A DNA stretch of 64,000 bases from Gammaproteobacteria bacterium (GCA_002690865.1 NZGG01000024.1:172417-236416); one strand, 5' to 3'. Positions 47,513-56,396 are shown, counted from the first letter of the stretch. Notes: a model not told the origin generated them from the letters alone. Program-made: numbers and translations.

Positions 47513-48406
47513 TCATGTAATCAATCGTTGATAAGCCTCTTCATAGCGTATTATCGTGTTGTCGATAACGTCTTGCGGCAAGGCCGGTCCTGGGAACTCT
47601 TTATCCCACTCACCTTTATCAACCAAAGTCTGCGTGTAATTACGTACATACTGTTTATCAAAACTATTTTGCTCCTTACCAGGCTCCCATTCTTTTGCTG
47701 GCCAAAAACGTGAGCTATCAGGAGTTAATACCTCATCAATAAGGACCGGAACCTCAGAGCCAGCCACCAAACCAAACTCGAACTTCGTGTCGGCAATGAT
47801 AATGCCTCGCTCTCTCGCATAGTCTCGTCCTGTATTATAAATGTGCAAAGACAAGTCTTTTATGGACTCCATTAAAGACCTTCCTACCAAGCCACAGGAT
47901 TCTTCAAAGCTAATGTTTTCATCATGGCCCTCTTCTGCCTTAGTTGAGGGCGTAAATATAGGTCTTTCGATACGATCGCTATTAACCATTTTCTTAGGGA
48001 GAGTGATTCCGCATACCTGTCCCGTCTTCTGATAATCCTTATAACCACTACCTGTAAGATAACCCCGAACAATACATTCAACCGGAACTACATTGGTCTT
48101 TCTACAAATCATAATGCGCCCTTCGAGACTATCTCTTTCTTGCTGGCTCAGACCGTCTATATCCGCAGGGTCAGTAGAAATCAAATGATGATTCATAGAA
48201 TCTTCGAAATAGTCGAACCAAAACTTCGAAATCTTTGTGAGTAATATACCTTTGCCTGGTATCCCATTGGACAGAACTACATCGAAAACGCTAACCCGAT
48301 CACTAGCAATGATTAGAATTCCATCATCGCCATCAGGTAATTTTAAGTCATACAGATCCCTGACCTTACCAGTTCTCTTATTAGAAAGAGGTAAATCCGT
48401 GCTCAT
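47513..48406 (-). CDS. purC: SAICAR synthetase PurC
   Basis: 297 aa from the ATG at 48406 (MSTDLPLSNKRTGKVRDLYD); the frame is open further upstream but those residues are not part of the family. This is the longer PurC form, with VFDVVLSNGIPGKG, VPVECIVRGYLTGSGYKDYQ, and LVAGSEVPVLIDEVLTPDSS (about 220-239). It joins CAIR and aspartate with ATP in purine synthesis. It is not next to dapA-bamC, as it can be in related genomes. Confidence 0.97.
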   Translation of the reverse strand: MSTDLPLSNKRTGKVRDLYDLKLPDGDDGILIIASDRVSVFDVVLSNGIPGKGILLTKISKFWFDYFEDSMNHHLISTDPADIDGLSQQERDSLEGRIMICRKTNVVPVECIVRGYLTGSGYKDYQKTGQVCGITLPKKMVNSDRIERPIFTPSTKAEEGHDENISFEESCGLVGRSLMESIKDLSLHIYNTGRDYARERGIIIADTKFEFGLVAGSEVPVLIDEVLTPDSSRFWPAKEWEPGKEQNSFDKQYVRNYTQTLVDKGEWDKEFPGPALPQDVIDNTIIRYEEAYQRLIT

Positions 48407-48494
48407 TAGTGCCTGTGTCAAAATTTTAATCCTTATAGTAAAGGCTGTGTATTCTAGAGAATCAATAATATGCAAAAAAGAACACGTTATTGCA

Positions 48495-49715
48495 CTAGAA
48501 ATTCAGTGCCTGCTCAAAGTCTTCGATCAAATCATCAGCTTCTTCAATGCCAATCGAAAAACGAACTAGCGAATCGTCGATACCCATCTCCAAACGCCTC
48601 TCACGACCCATTTCAGAATAAATAGTGTGGGCAACAGGTATACCTAAGGAACGAGTATCTCCAAGGTTACTGCTGCTGGCAATTAGCCTTAGTTTATTAA
48701 GAAAATCGAAGCAGTCCAAATTATTTAGCTCTAAACTGAATATCGCTCCCGGATACCTAAATAGAGCCTTTGCAAGTTCGTACTCCGGATGATTCTCTAG
48801 CCCAGGATAGTATAAACGTTTAATTCTTGGATGCGCAGATAAAAACTCTGTGAGTCTTTTTGCATTCGAGCAGGCTCTATCCATTCTTAAAGCAAGTGTA
48901 TCTGAGCCAACAGAAATATGATGTGCTGCTTCTGGACCTAGAGCGGCGCCAAAATCACGCAGACCTTTTTTTTTGATCTGTGTAATTGCCCAGCCAGAAC
49001 TATCACCTCCCTTATAAATATCATATATATTATTGAAGCCCCCCCATTCATAATTATTAAGTTCCGTAACGGAACCACCGAGGGCATTAGCATGTCCTCC
49101 AATATATTTCGTTAGACTATTAATTGAAAGGCTTGCACCCACCTCTTTTGGCTGGAAGAGATAAGGAGTAGTCATGGTATTGTCCACAAAGTAAACAAGC
49201 TGGTGCTCTTTACACAAGTCTCCTATTTGTATTAGATCCGATATCTGGGTTCGCGGATTAGCAATGGTTTCAACAAAGACAATCTTGGTATTATCACGAA
49301 TTTCGGAAGCTACAGCATCGACTGACGTCGCATCAACTAAAGACACTTCGATACCATGAGCAGCAAAAGAGTTAAAAAGACTGTTAGTATTACCAAACAA
49401 ATAGGACGATGAAATTAAGTGATCGCCACCCCTCAACAATGAAAATAGTGTGCTACCAATAGCAGCCATGCCTGTCGCAAAAGCAATAGTCGCAGACCCT
49501 CCCTCCATCAATGAAATCTTATCCTGCAAAGCAGTCACGGTTGGATTCACCTGACGGCCATAAGAATAACCAAATTCCTTACCCTGAAATACTGCTGCCA
49601 ATTGTCTAGCATCCTCATAGGCATAGGTCACAGAAGTATGAACAGGCTTATGTATCGAACCATGTTCGATTCCACCATGCCGATCAGAATGCAGAATTCG
49701 TGATGTAAAACCCAT
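48495..49715 (-). CDS. Cys/Met-metabolism PLP enzyme, O-acyl-homoserine sulfhydrylase / cystathionine gamma-synthase type
   Basis: About 406 aa from the ATG at 49715, which has an excellent GGGGAGGAGG ribosome site; the upstream TTG is unlikely. The PLP lysine is in INSLTKYIGGHANALGG, with FGYSYGRQVNPTV, ATGMAAI and FVDNTMTTPYLF. It would attach sulfide or cysteine to an activated homoserine in methionine synthesis. A SAM-II-type riboswitch with terminator lies in its leader, so high SAM should shut it off. metZ, metY or metB cannot be chosen from sequence alone. Confidence 0.9.
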   Translation of the reverse strand: MGFTSRILHSDRHGGIEHGSIHKPVHTSVTYAYEDARQLAAVFQGKEFGYSYGRQVNPTVTALQDKISLMEGGSATIAFATGMAAIGSTLFSLLRGGDHLISSSYLFGNTNSLFNSFAAHGIEVSLVDATSVDAVASEIRDNTKIVFVETIANPRTQISDLIQIGDLCKEHQLVYFVDNTMTTPYLFQPKEVGASLSINSLTKYIGGHANALGGSVTELNNYEWGGFNNIYDIYKGGDSSGWAITQIKKKGLRDFGAALGPEAAHHISVGSDTLALRMDRACSNAKRLTEFLSAHPRIKRLYYPGLENHPEYELAKALFRYPGAIFSLELNNLDCFDFLNKLRLIASSSNLGDTRSLGIPVAHTIYSEMGRERRLEMGIDDSLVRFSIGIEEADDLIEDFEQALNF

Positions 49716-49740
49716 TTCCCCTCCTCCCCAAACACTGGGC

Positions 49741-49784
49741 AAAAAAAAACCTGTTTAGTTATTCCATCACAACTAAAGCAGGTT
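49741..49784 (-). terminator. Riboswitch-controlled terminator
   Basis: On the minus strand a hairpin with arms AACCTG-c-TTTAGTT and AACTAAA-CAGGTT closes a ~10-base loop and is followed by nine T residues in total (two within the arm). It lies between the SAM aptamer and the ribosome binding site, so it acts as the attenuator for the sulfhydrylase gene. Confidence 0.85.
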
Positions 49785-49859
49785 CCATTCTCTTTAGCTG
49801 CACTTCTATCGCGCCCGCAAGCTAAATTCAAATCGGCGCTGCGTTATTTTAGGGAACCT
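49780..49859 (-). promoter_or_regulatory. SAM-II-type riboswitch with antiterminator helix
   Basis: The aptamer spans 49788-49842 on the minus strand. It has helix GCGCC/GGCGC (49835-49839 with 49811-49815), the conserved loop GATTTGA ... GCTTGC, and the 3' pseudoknot strand GCTAAAGA, matching the SAM-II core from proteobacterial met genes; SAM-V shares this core. An outer 7-base helix AGGTTCC/GGAACCT (49853-49859 with 49780-49786) would block the 5' arm of the terminator. A second candidate antiterminator pairs AGCTAAAG (49792-49799) with CTTTAGTT (49771-49778). SAM binding to the pseudoknot should favour termination. Confidence 0.8.
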
Positions 49860-49943
49860 CACACTAAAATATCAAGTAGACTCTGCAAAAGATTCAAGCA
49901 GCACGACTCTGTTAGAATTAAGGAGCAACCCAAAGGAATATAT

Positions 49944-51230
49944 ATGCCTTCATTTAATGACGAACTATTAAATTTCTTATCTAAATCACCTACGCCATTT
50001 CATGCTGTTGAAAATATTAGTACGCAGTTAAAAAAAGAAGGTTTCAAAGAGCTTGATGAGGCTAAAAGCTGGGATATTGCAGAACCAGGGCGCTACTATA
50101 CGATACGGAATCAATCATCTATTGTTGCTTTCATTCGGGGGAGTACCAATCCTCTTGAAGCAGGAATGCGCCTTATTGGCGCGCATACTGATAGCCCGTG
50201 TCTGCGCGTCAAACCAAATCCAACACTTCATAAAAACTCATATCTTCAAATTGGGGTAGAAGTTTACGGTGGAGCATTACTAAATCCCTGGTTTGATCGA
50301 GACTTAAGCCTAGCAGGCAGAGTGACATACTCTGATGGATCATCAATTAACAATAGCCTTATAAATTTTGATCGTCCAATAGGCATAATCCCAAGTCTCG
50401 CTATACATCTTGACCGCAAGGCCAACGAAACACGAAGCATCAACCCCCAAAAACATCTTCCACCTGTTCTAATGCAAGCAGATGAACATACAACCTTTGA
50501 ATCCCTTTTGGAGAAAAGGCTCTACGAAGAACACGATATAAGAGGAAAGATACTAGGACACGAATTATCATTTTATGATGTCAATTTACCGAACCTTATT
50601 GGTATAAATAATGAATTTATAGCAAGTGCCCGTCTGGATAACCTAATTAGCTGTTTCGTCGGACTAAAGTCACTTCTGTTAGCTAATGGCTCGTATACAT
50701 GTGCCATGGTATGTAACGATCATGAAGAAGTTGGCAGCTACTCTAACTCTGGAGCCCATGGCCCTTTTCTTAGTTCTGTAATTGAAAGATTATTTCCGGA
50801 TAGAGAAACGCTATTTCGTATAATGTCCAAGTCCCTCTTAGTTTCAACCGACAATGCTCATGGTATTCATCCCAATTATGCGGATCGCCATGATACTAAT
50901 CACGGTCCATTATTGAACAAAGGACCAGTCATCAAAATAAATGCTAATCAGCGTTACGCTACTAACAGTGTAACTCAAGCATATTTTGCTGACTTATGTG
51001 ATAAAAACTCGATACCATACCAAAGCTTCGTTAATCGCTCTGACCTATCCTGCGGAAGTACGATTGGACCAATAACTGCAACCGAACTCGGTATAAAAAC
51101 TATAGACGTTGGTGTGCCAACTTTCGGGATGCACTCAATCCGAGAACTAGGAGGTGCGCAGGACCCAGAATATCTACATCGTGCACTCGTCTGTTTCCTC
51201 AATATTGCTGATATTCCCGCCTCGTTATGA
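49944..51230 (+). CDS. apeB: M18-family aminopeptidase
   Basis: 428 aa two-zinc aminopeptidase. Metal ligands and active site are visible in GAHTDSPCLRVK (about 76-87), SARLDNLIS, DHEEVGS, STDNAHGIHPNYADRHD and PTFGMHSIRE. It removes acidic or neutral N-terminal residues from peptides in the cytoplasm. The gene overlaps bpsA by 4 bases and may therefore share its control, although no direct link to polyamines is known. Confidence 0.95.
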   Translation: MPSFNDELLNFLSKSPTPFHAVENISTQLKKEGFKELDEAKSWDIAEPGRYYTIRNQSSIVAFIRGSTNPLEAGMRLIGAHTDSPCLRVKPNPTLHKNSYLQIGVEVYGGALLNPWFDRDLSLAGRVTYSDGSSINNSLINFDRPIGIIPSLAIHLDRKANETRSINPQKHLPPVLMQADEHTTFESLLEKRLYEEHDIRGKILGHELSFYDVNLPNLIGINNEFIASARLDNLISCFVGLKSLLLANGSYTCAMVCNDHEEVGSYSNSGAHGPFLSSVIERLFPDRETLFRIMSKSLLVSTDNAHGIHPNYADRHDTNHGPLLNKGPVIKINANQRYATNSVTQAYFADLCDKNSIPYQSFVNRSDLSCGSTIGPITATELGIKTIDVGVPTFGMHSIRELGGAQDPEYLHRALVCFLNIADIPASL

Positions 51231-52339
51231 AACTGCTAGAACAGGTAGCAGTAGCAGCAGCCCTGCGTGAGGGAGCTGAGGGGATAAGAAATATACTAGC
51301 CGCGGTAGCGCATAATAAAAATATTTCCCTTAAAGAATTAGCTAATACAGTTCATATGCCCTTACCCGTCGTAGCTGCGGTACGTCGTGAATTAGAGCGC
51401 CGTTATATTCTCTATCGAGATAAAGGTATATGTCTCACCCTAAAAGGGATAAGGCTAGTCAGTGATTTAGGAATCCAAAAAACATCAGGCCCCGAGCAAA
51501 ACTTATTATCAATACTAAAAGAAATTGGCTCCAAGAGGCCTGAAGCAAACGTAGCGCTTGATCAAGCATATGCAAGACCAGAAACATCCTTTCGTCGTGC
51601 TACTTACGCAAGTCAGCATGATGCGCTCTCGGGTCGGAATGTGATTATACTTGGCGATGACGACCTTACCTCTATCGCTATTGCTCTTCTATTAAAAAAG
51701 GAAGAAAAACCTAAACGGCTTGTTGTTGTAGATATTGATTCAAGGATTATTGATCTCATAAATGAGGCTTCAGAAACATACGATCTGAATATAGAGTGTC
51801 ATTTACATGATCTAAGGATCTCATTGCCTACCGAGCTCAAATATAATTTCCAAACATTCTTCACTGATCCCCCGTATACCCTAGCAGGACTAGAATTATT
51901 TCTAACCAGAGCTTCTGCGACATTAGAAGGAGGTTCTGGAAAGCAAGGATTTCTCTCCTTTGGAAATAAAGACCCCGATACTGACCATGGAGTCTTTCAT
52001 ATTATTAGTCAATGCGGATTTATTCCTCAAGAAATCATCAAAAATTTTAATAATTATCATGGCGGTACAGTTATCGGTAATATCAGCAGGATGATTCGCA
52101 TGCTGAGTGGTACACAACGAGCACATTTATCATCATCTTTTAACAATGCCATATACACAGCGGATACTAATCCCTCACAACGATCCTACAACTGCAGTAT
52201 TTGTGGAAAAAATCATCGAGTAGGCAACAATTGTTTGTATAGCCACATAGAAGCCCTAAAAAAAATAGGCTGCTCCAACTGTGGAAATAACATATTTAAC
52301 TCAGCAGGAAAAATTCTAGAGGAAAAAAATGGTGAATGA
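51227..52339 (+). CDS. bpsA: Branched-chain polyamine synthase (bis-aminopropyl-spermidine synthase)
   Basis: 370 aa. An N-terminal winged-helix-like region (about 35-80) precedes a Rossmann aminopropyltransferase domain with IILGDDDLTSIAIALL (GDDD at 143-146, the catalytic acidic motif of BpsA) and FFTDPPYTLAGLELF (214-217). BpsA transfers two aminopropyl groups from decarboxylated SAM to the N4 of spermidine. It is best known from thermophiles, so its presence here is unusual. The last ~50 residues carry five cysteines (323, 326, 336, 349, 352) in a CX2C ... C ... CX2C order that could bind zinc. It overlaps apeB by 4 bases and speD by 11. Confidence 0.85.
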   Translation: MKLLEQVAVAAALREGAEGIRNILAAVAHNKNISLKELANTVHMPLPVVAAVRRELERRYILYRDKGICLTLKGIRLVSDLGIQKTSGPEQNLLSILKEIGSKRPEANVALDQAYARPETSFRRATYASQHDALSGRNVIILGDDDLTSIAIALLLKKEEKPKRLVVVDIDSRIIDLINEASETYDLNIECHLHDLRISLPTELKYNFQTFFTDPPYTLAGLELFLTRASATLEGGSGKQGFLSFGNKDPDTDHGVFHIISQCGFIPQEIIKNFNNYHGGTVIGNISRMIRMLSGTQRAHLSSSFNNAIYTADTNPSQRSYNCSICGKNHRVGNNCLYSHIEALKKIGCSNCGNNIFNSAGKILEEKNGE

Positions 52340-52727
52340 TATAGCTACATTAATGGCTTATACCGAGAGCATGGCCGAGGGAGATAGAAAGCTAGTCTCA
52401 TCCTTAGGGAAACAAGTGACTCTGTGGTGTTTCGACTGCGATAAGGATCGCATTGATGATGCGAATTTGCTTAGCACAAAAATGATGGATTATATCGACA
52501 ATACTAATCTCTCAGTTCGTGAAAAATGTATTTCAAAATATGAACCACAAGGAATAACTATCGCTCTAATCTTGGAGGAATCACATCTTATGGTGAATAC
52601 TTGGCCAGAACATCGCGTCCTGCAAATTGAAGTCTTCGCATGCACAGATATAAATCAAAAAGAGCTAGAGAGCATTGCTACCAAAACCTTCGGTGCCAAA
52701 CGAGTTTATGTGTACAAATACGAATAG
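52329..52727 (+). CDS. speD: S-adenosylmethionine decarboxylase homologue (class 1 SpeD)
   Basis: 132 aa. The fold and motifs follow short bacterial/archaeal SpeD: KYEPQGITIAL, then EESHLMVNTWPEHRV and EVFACTD. Ser85 is the expected pyruvoyl-forming residue and Cys105 the active-site Cys, 20 residues apart as in Thermotoga. The position of the processing His (five after the Ser, normally IHTWPE) is Asn90 here. The ~20-residue N-terminal extension is unusual; AGAGGA before the first ATG supports it. It should supply decarboxylated SAM to BpsA, unless the His change has altered its reaction. Confidence 0.83.
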   Translation: MVNDIATLMAYTESMAEGDRKLVSSLGKQVTLWCFDCDKDRIDDANLLSTKMMDYIDNTNLSVREKCISKYEPQGITIALILEESHLMVNTWPEHRVLQIEVFACTDINQKELESIATKTFGAKRVYVYKYE

Positions 52728-52747
52728 TATTAAGTAGTGTTATTTGA

Positions 52748-54235
52748 TCAACTCGGAAACTCATTTTGAAGCATATGCGGTTTCACTAGTAATCTTTCCA
52801 GCAGTTCAAAAAAAAGCTCAACGCAAATCGCAAGACCGGCCGCCGGAATTGCACCCTGTAAAATAAGATCGGTATCATTCAAGGCGAGCCCAGTCACTAT
52901 AGGCTCCCCAAGTCCTCCAGCCCCGATAAAGGCCGCTAGAGTTGCCGTTCCAATACTAATGATTGCTGCCGTCTTAATACCAGCTAAGATCGTTGGGAGT
53001 GCCATAGGGAGCAATACATAACGTAATTGCTGTGCTGAAGTTAATCCTATCGCTTCTGCAACTCGCTTTAACAAAGGATCGATAGTTACTAATGCAGTGA
53101 TAGTGTTTCGCAAAATTGGCAAAATCGAATAAAGAAAGAGAGCTATGATAGCTGGTACTTCACCTATACCGAAAAGGGGTATCATTAATGCCAAAAGAGC
53201 AATAGAAGGAATCGTCTGTAATAAGCCAGCACAGTATACCATTACACGTGCAGCCATATTTGATCTGAAAACGATAATCCCCAAAGGAAGACCCAGTAAA
53301 ACACCTAGTACTAGAGCTATAAGGGTTAGCTTGAGATGAGTAATAGTATTATCGAGAATTGAGGGCATAGAGTTAATGCTGGAAGGACTTTGAGTAAAAC
53401 CCTGCTCTATGAGAAACGTTCTTGCAACCTCAGAAAAAGTATTGCCATGGATTATTGTTTGACCATTAAGTGCCCGCATTCTTTCATCGTCTATTAACCC
53501 CTCGAGCTGCGATAGGGCCTTAAGAGCCAATTTTGGCAACCCGCTGCGAACAAAAGGTACAGCGAGATACTGCGGGAAGTATCCTTGGTCATCCGACAAT
53601 ACAGTTAGCCGATATCTTTCGAGATCACCGTCTGTCGAATATGCATCTGTTATATCAATTTTTCCTTCATGAATTGCTTGGTAAGCAAGGCCATGCTCAA
53701 TCCCTCTGGGATTAGCAGATAGATTATATTTCCTCATAAGCCCCGGCCAACCATCTTCCCTATTGAGGAACTCAAGACTAAAGGCCATCCTAAGATCTGG
53801 TTGACTCCTAAGTTGTGCAATTCTATCTATCTTGAGTTCAGTCGCCAGCGCTTCCTTTATCGCTATCGCGTACGTATTATTGAATCCAAAGGATTCTAAT
53901 ACCCTTAAGCCTTTTGCCGCTAATATTCTATTTAGGTCGGAAATTTCTGGCGTACTATTTCCATGCTTCAAAATTACTTGTGCTAAGGTGCCTGTGTACT
54001 CAACATAAATATCTATTTCGCCACTTAAAAGGGCCTCATAACAAACAAGGGTACCACCCAGGCCAAACCTTCTCTCCACTTCGAAGCCCTCAACCTCCAA
54101 GAGTTGAGCCATAATTTCACCCAAAAGATAGCTTTCATTAAAGTTTTTAGTACCAATCGTAATCGCGGCTAAGGAGGACGAGACATGCAAATAACAGAGA
54201 AAAGCGAGAAAAATATATTTAACCATGAGCACCAA
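52748..54235 (-). CDS. Glycine betaine/choline-type ABC importer, binding protein fused to permease
   Basis: 495 aa. Signal peptide (about 1-23), a substrate-binding domain (about 24-285) beginning ITIGTKNFNESYLLGEI with YVEYTGTLAQ, as in OsmF/OpuCC proteins, then a permease domain (about 295-490) with about five helices and SIGTATLAAFIGAGGLGEPI, the EAA-like loop region. A binding domain fused in front of the permease is a known variant of OpuC-type systems. It imports a quaternary amine osmolyte. It overlaps its ATPase gene by 17 bases. Confidence 0.88.
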   Translation of the reverse strand: MVLMVKYIFLAFLCYLHVSSSLAAITIGTKNFNESYLLGEIMAQLLEVEGFEVERRFGLGGTLVCYEALLSGEIDIYVEYTGTLAQVILKHGNSTPEISDLNRILAAKGLRVLESFGFNNTYAIAIKEALATELKIDRIAQLRSQPDLRMAFSLEFLNREDGWPGLMRKYNLSANPRGIEHGLAYQAIHEGKIDITDAYSTDGDLERYRLTVLSDDQGYFPQYLAVPFVRSGLPKLALKALSQLEGLIDDERMRALNGQTIIHGNTFSEVARTFLIEQGFTQSPSSINSMPSILDNTITHLKLTLIALVLGVLLGLPLGIIVFRSNMAARVMVYCAGLLQTIPSIALLALMIPLFGIGEVPAIIALFLYSILPILRNTITALVTIDPLLKRVAEAIGLTSAQQLRYVLLPMALPTILAGIKTAAIISIGTATLAAFIGAGGLGEPIVTGLALNDTDLILQGAIPAAGLAICVELFFELLERLLVKPHMLQNEFPS

Positions 54236-54944
54236 CGAAGAATCGTTCTACATATTGGTTTACTGGATGATTCGCGACATTATAAGGATCACCTTCTTGG
54301 ATTACTTTTCCATTTCGAAGGATAACCAGATAACTAGCAAGCTTTAACGCTTCATTCATATCATGCGTAACAAGGAGTATAGATTTTTCCCTATTGATCA
54401 CCTGCAAGAACTTCTCATAGATCGCTTCCCTCGTAATAGGATCGAGGGCTGAAAAGGGCTCATCAAGAAGGAGCAATTTTGGATCAAGGATCATGGCCCT
54501 GCAAAGTCCGACTCTCTGTTGTTGTCCTCCAGACAAGCTATGGGGATATCTTTCAGAAAGATCTTTATTGAGGCCGAAAGCTTCCAGAAACCCATCATAG
54601 CGTTCATCTATTGCGTGTTGATGCCAACCCGACAACCGAGCAAGCAATGTAATGTTTTCCCTAATAGTCAAATGAGGGAAAAGCCCTGCTCCTTGGACAA
54701 CATACCCCATTTTTTTTCTTACAGACGATATATATTGATAGTTAAGTTCTTTCTCTTCTATCCTAATAATTCCCCTATCTGGTCGCACAAGGCCATTAAC
54801 CAGTTGTAATAGTGTAGACTTTCCACTACCGCTTTCGCCTACAATCGCAGTAGTCTGGCCGGCTGGTAAAATAAGCGACACATCGTTTAAAACAAATGTT
54901 TGCCTGTATGACTTAAATATGTTTTCGAATGTAATAGCAGACAT
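54219..54944 (-). CDS. ABC importer ATPase for the glycine betaine-type system
   Basis: 241 aa ATPase: Walker A VGESGSGKST, Q-loop VVQGAG, signature SLSGGQQQRVGLCRA, Walker B LLLLDEPFSALD and H-loop LVTHDMNEA. It lacks the C-terminal CBS domains found in some OpuCA proteins. It starts just after the exonuclease I gene ends, and overlaps the binding-protein/permease gene, so these two make a complete importer. Confidence 0.9.
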   Translation of the reverse strand: MSAITFENIFKSYRQTFVLNDVSLILPAGQTTAIVGESGSGKSTLLQLVNGLVRPDRGIIRIEEKELNYQYISSVRKKMGYVVQGAGLFPHLTIRENITLLARLSGWHQHAIDERYDGFLEAFGLNKDLSERYPHSLSGGQQQRVGLCRAMILDPKLLLLDEPFSALDPITREAIYEKFLQVINREKSILLVTHDMNEALKLASYLVILRNGKVIQEGDPYNVANHPVNQYVERFFVGAHG

Positions 54945-54947
54945 TTA

Positions 54948-56363
54948 CTAAAAAGAAACTCCAACAATAATATTTTCAATATAGTCGACTAGATCGACCA
55001 AGCATGGAATCTGCGATTTTCCTTGGATTTTCTTCGTCTTTTCTAGGATTTCTTTAACAGACTTTCCACCTTCCCAACGATCTACACGATAACGATCCCA
55101 GTGCTTCTGCTCATCCGCTGATAGGATATGTGGAAAGTTGCGCGCTCGAAAACGAAATAGCATTTCGTCCAGCCGAGGATCCTGAAATTGTCCCTGCAAC
55201 TCTAGTAATTGCTCAGGCTGCATTTCGTGGAGCTGTTCCATTAAATCCTTATCCTGCGTACCAAAAAAGGCTCCTTGGTAAAGCATCCTATCTGGATCAT
55301 CGGTCAACGGAAATGTCCTTTCCGAAAAAACAGTCCTAATTTTTTCTACAAGCCCAACAGCATTGTCTAGATGCAACGCATGAGCATGACAATCAGATAT
55401 AGAAATACCCAGTCTGATAGCATCCTCATCACTCATTGAGGTAAGTGGTGCAATAACAGGGCAGCGATTCATATATAATGTTAGCAATGGCATTCTGTCC
55501 GGTCTCTCCTTTCGATCATCTAAAGACGAGAACAATAACTGATACAATTCCTTCGCTGTTGAATCTATCATTTCTTTAGGATCCAACGATAAGTCACAGC
55601 AAATAACACCATTAGAATTTCTTGGATGCTCGCAAATAGGCAAGACAATGCTAATACAAGACCTCTTACTCCCATATAGTGAGGAAACGTGGATAACTGG
55701 CTTTTTATCTAACAAATTAAGTGTTTTAGCGATTCTATCTTTCTTTCGTAGGGCGTAAAAAAACTCAAAGAGTTTAGGCTGAATCTTTCGCAACAGTTTC
55801 GTTAGATTAATCGTTGCCAGAACATCTGAAACAGCATCATGGGCATCGCTATGTTCAATATCATTAGCTCGCGTGAGTTCTTCAAGACGGAAGGTCACCG
55901 AACCAGTATCATCTTTGGGCCATTGAATACCATCAGGGCGCAACGCGTAGGCCATCCGAAACATATCAATAACATCCCATCGAGAGTTTCCGTTACGCCA
56001 TTCTCGAGCATAGGGGTTATAAAAATTGCGATAAAACATCTGCCGAACAAATTCGTCATCAAACTTAAGATTGTTATAGCCAACAACGCAAGTTTCAGAC
56101 TTACTAAACGAGGACATAATTTGTTGACAGAATTCAACTTCGTTCGAACCACTAGTACGTAATTGAGACATACTTAAACCTGTAACCATGATAGCTTCAG
56201 GATTGGGCAAGACGTCATTTCCTAGAAAAGAGAAGATATTCACAGGCGACTCGATAGGATTAAGATCCATGTCAGTACGAAGACCGGCAAACTGTATAGG
56301 TCGATCAACAACAGGATCCAGACCAGTAGTTTCTAGGTCATACCAGAAAAATGTGGGTGCCAT
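54948..56363 (-). CDS. sbcB: Exodeoxyribonuclease I
   Basis: 471 aa 3'-to-5' single-strand DNA exonuclease. The N-terminal DnaQ-like domain has FFWYDLETTGLDPVVDRPIQ (Asp and Glu of Exo I, residues about 9-11), GYNNLKFDDEFVRQMFYRNF, and HDAVSDVLATI (Exo III). The C-terminal SH3-like and helical domains include FFYALRKKDRI and LFRFRARNFP. It acts in mismatch repair and recombination. The length matches E. coli (475). Confidence 0.97.
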   Translation of the reverse strand: MAPTFFWYDLETTGLDPVVDRPIQFAGLRTDMDLNPIESPVNIFSFLGNDVLPNPEAIMVTGLSMSQLRTSGSNEVEFCQQIMSSFSKSETCVVGYNNLKFDDEFVRQMFYRNFYNPYAREWRNGNSRWDVIDMFRMAYALRPDGIQWPKDDTGSVTFRLEELTRANDIEHSDAHDAVSDVLATINLTKLLRKIQPKLFEFFYALRKKDRIAKTLNLLDKKPVIHVSSLYGSKRSCISIVLPICEHPRNSNGVICCDLSLDPKEMIDSTAKELYQLLFSSLDDRKERPDRMPLLTLYMNRCPVIAPLTSMSDEDAIRLGISISDCHAHALHLDNAVGLVEKIRTVFSERTFPLTDDPDRMLYQGAFFGTQDKDLMEQLHEMQPEQLLELQGQFQDPRLDEMLFRFRARNFPHILSADEQKHWDRYRVDRWEGGKSVKEILEKTKKIQGKSQIPCLVDLVDYIENIIVGVSF

Positions 56364-56396
56364 CGGGAGATTATAGCCACTTTATATCTTTGGCAC

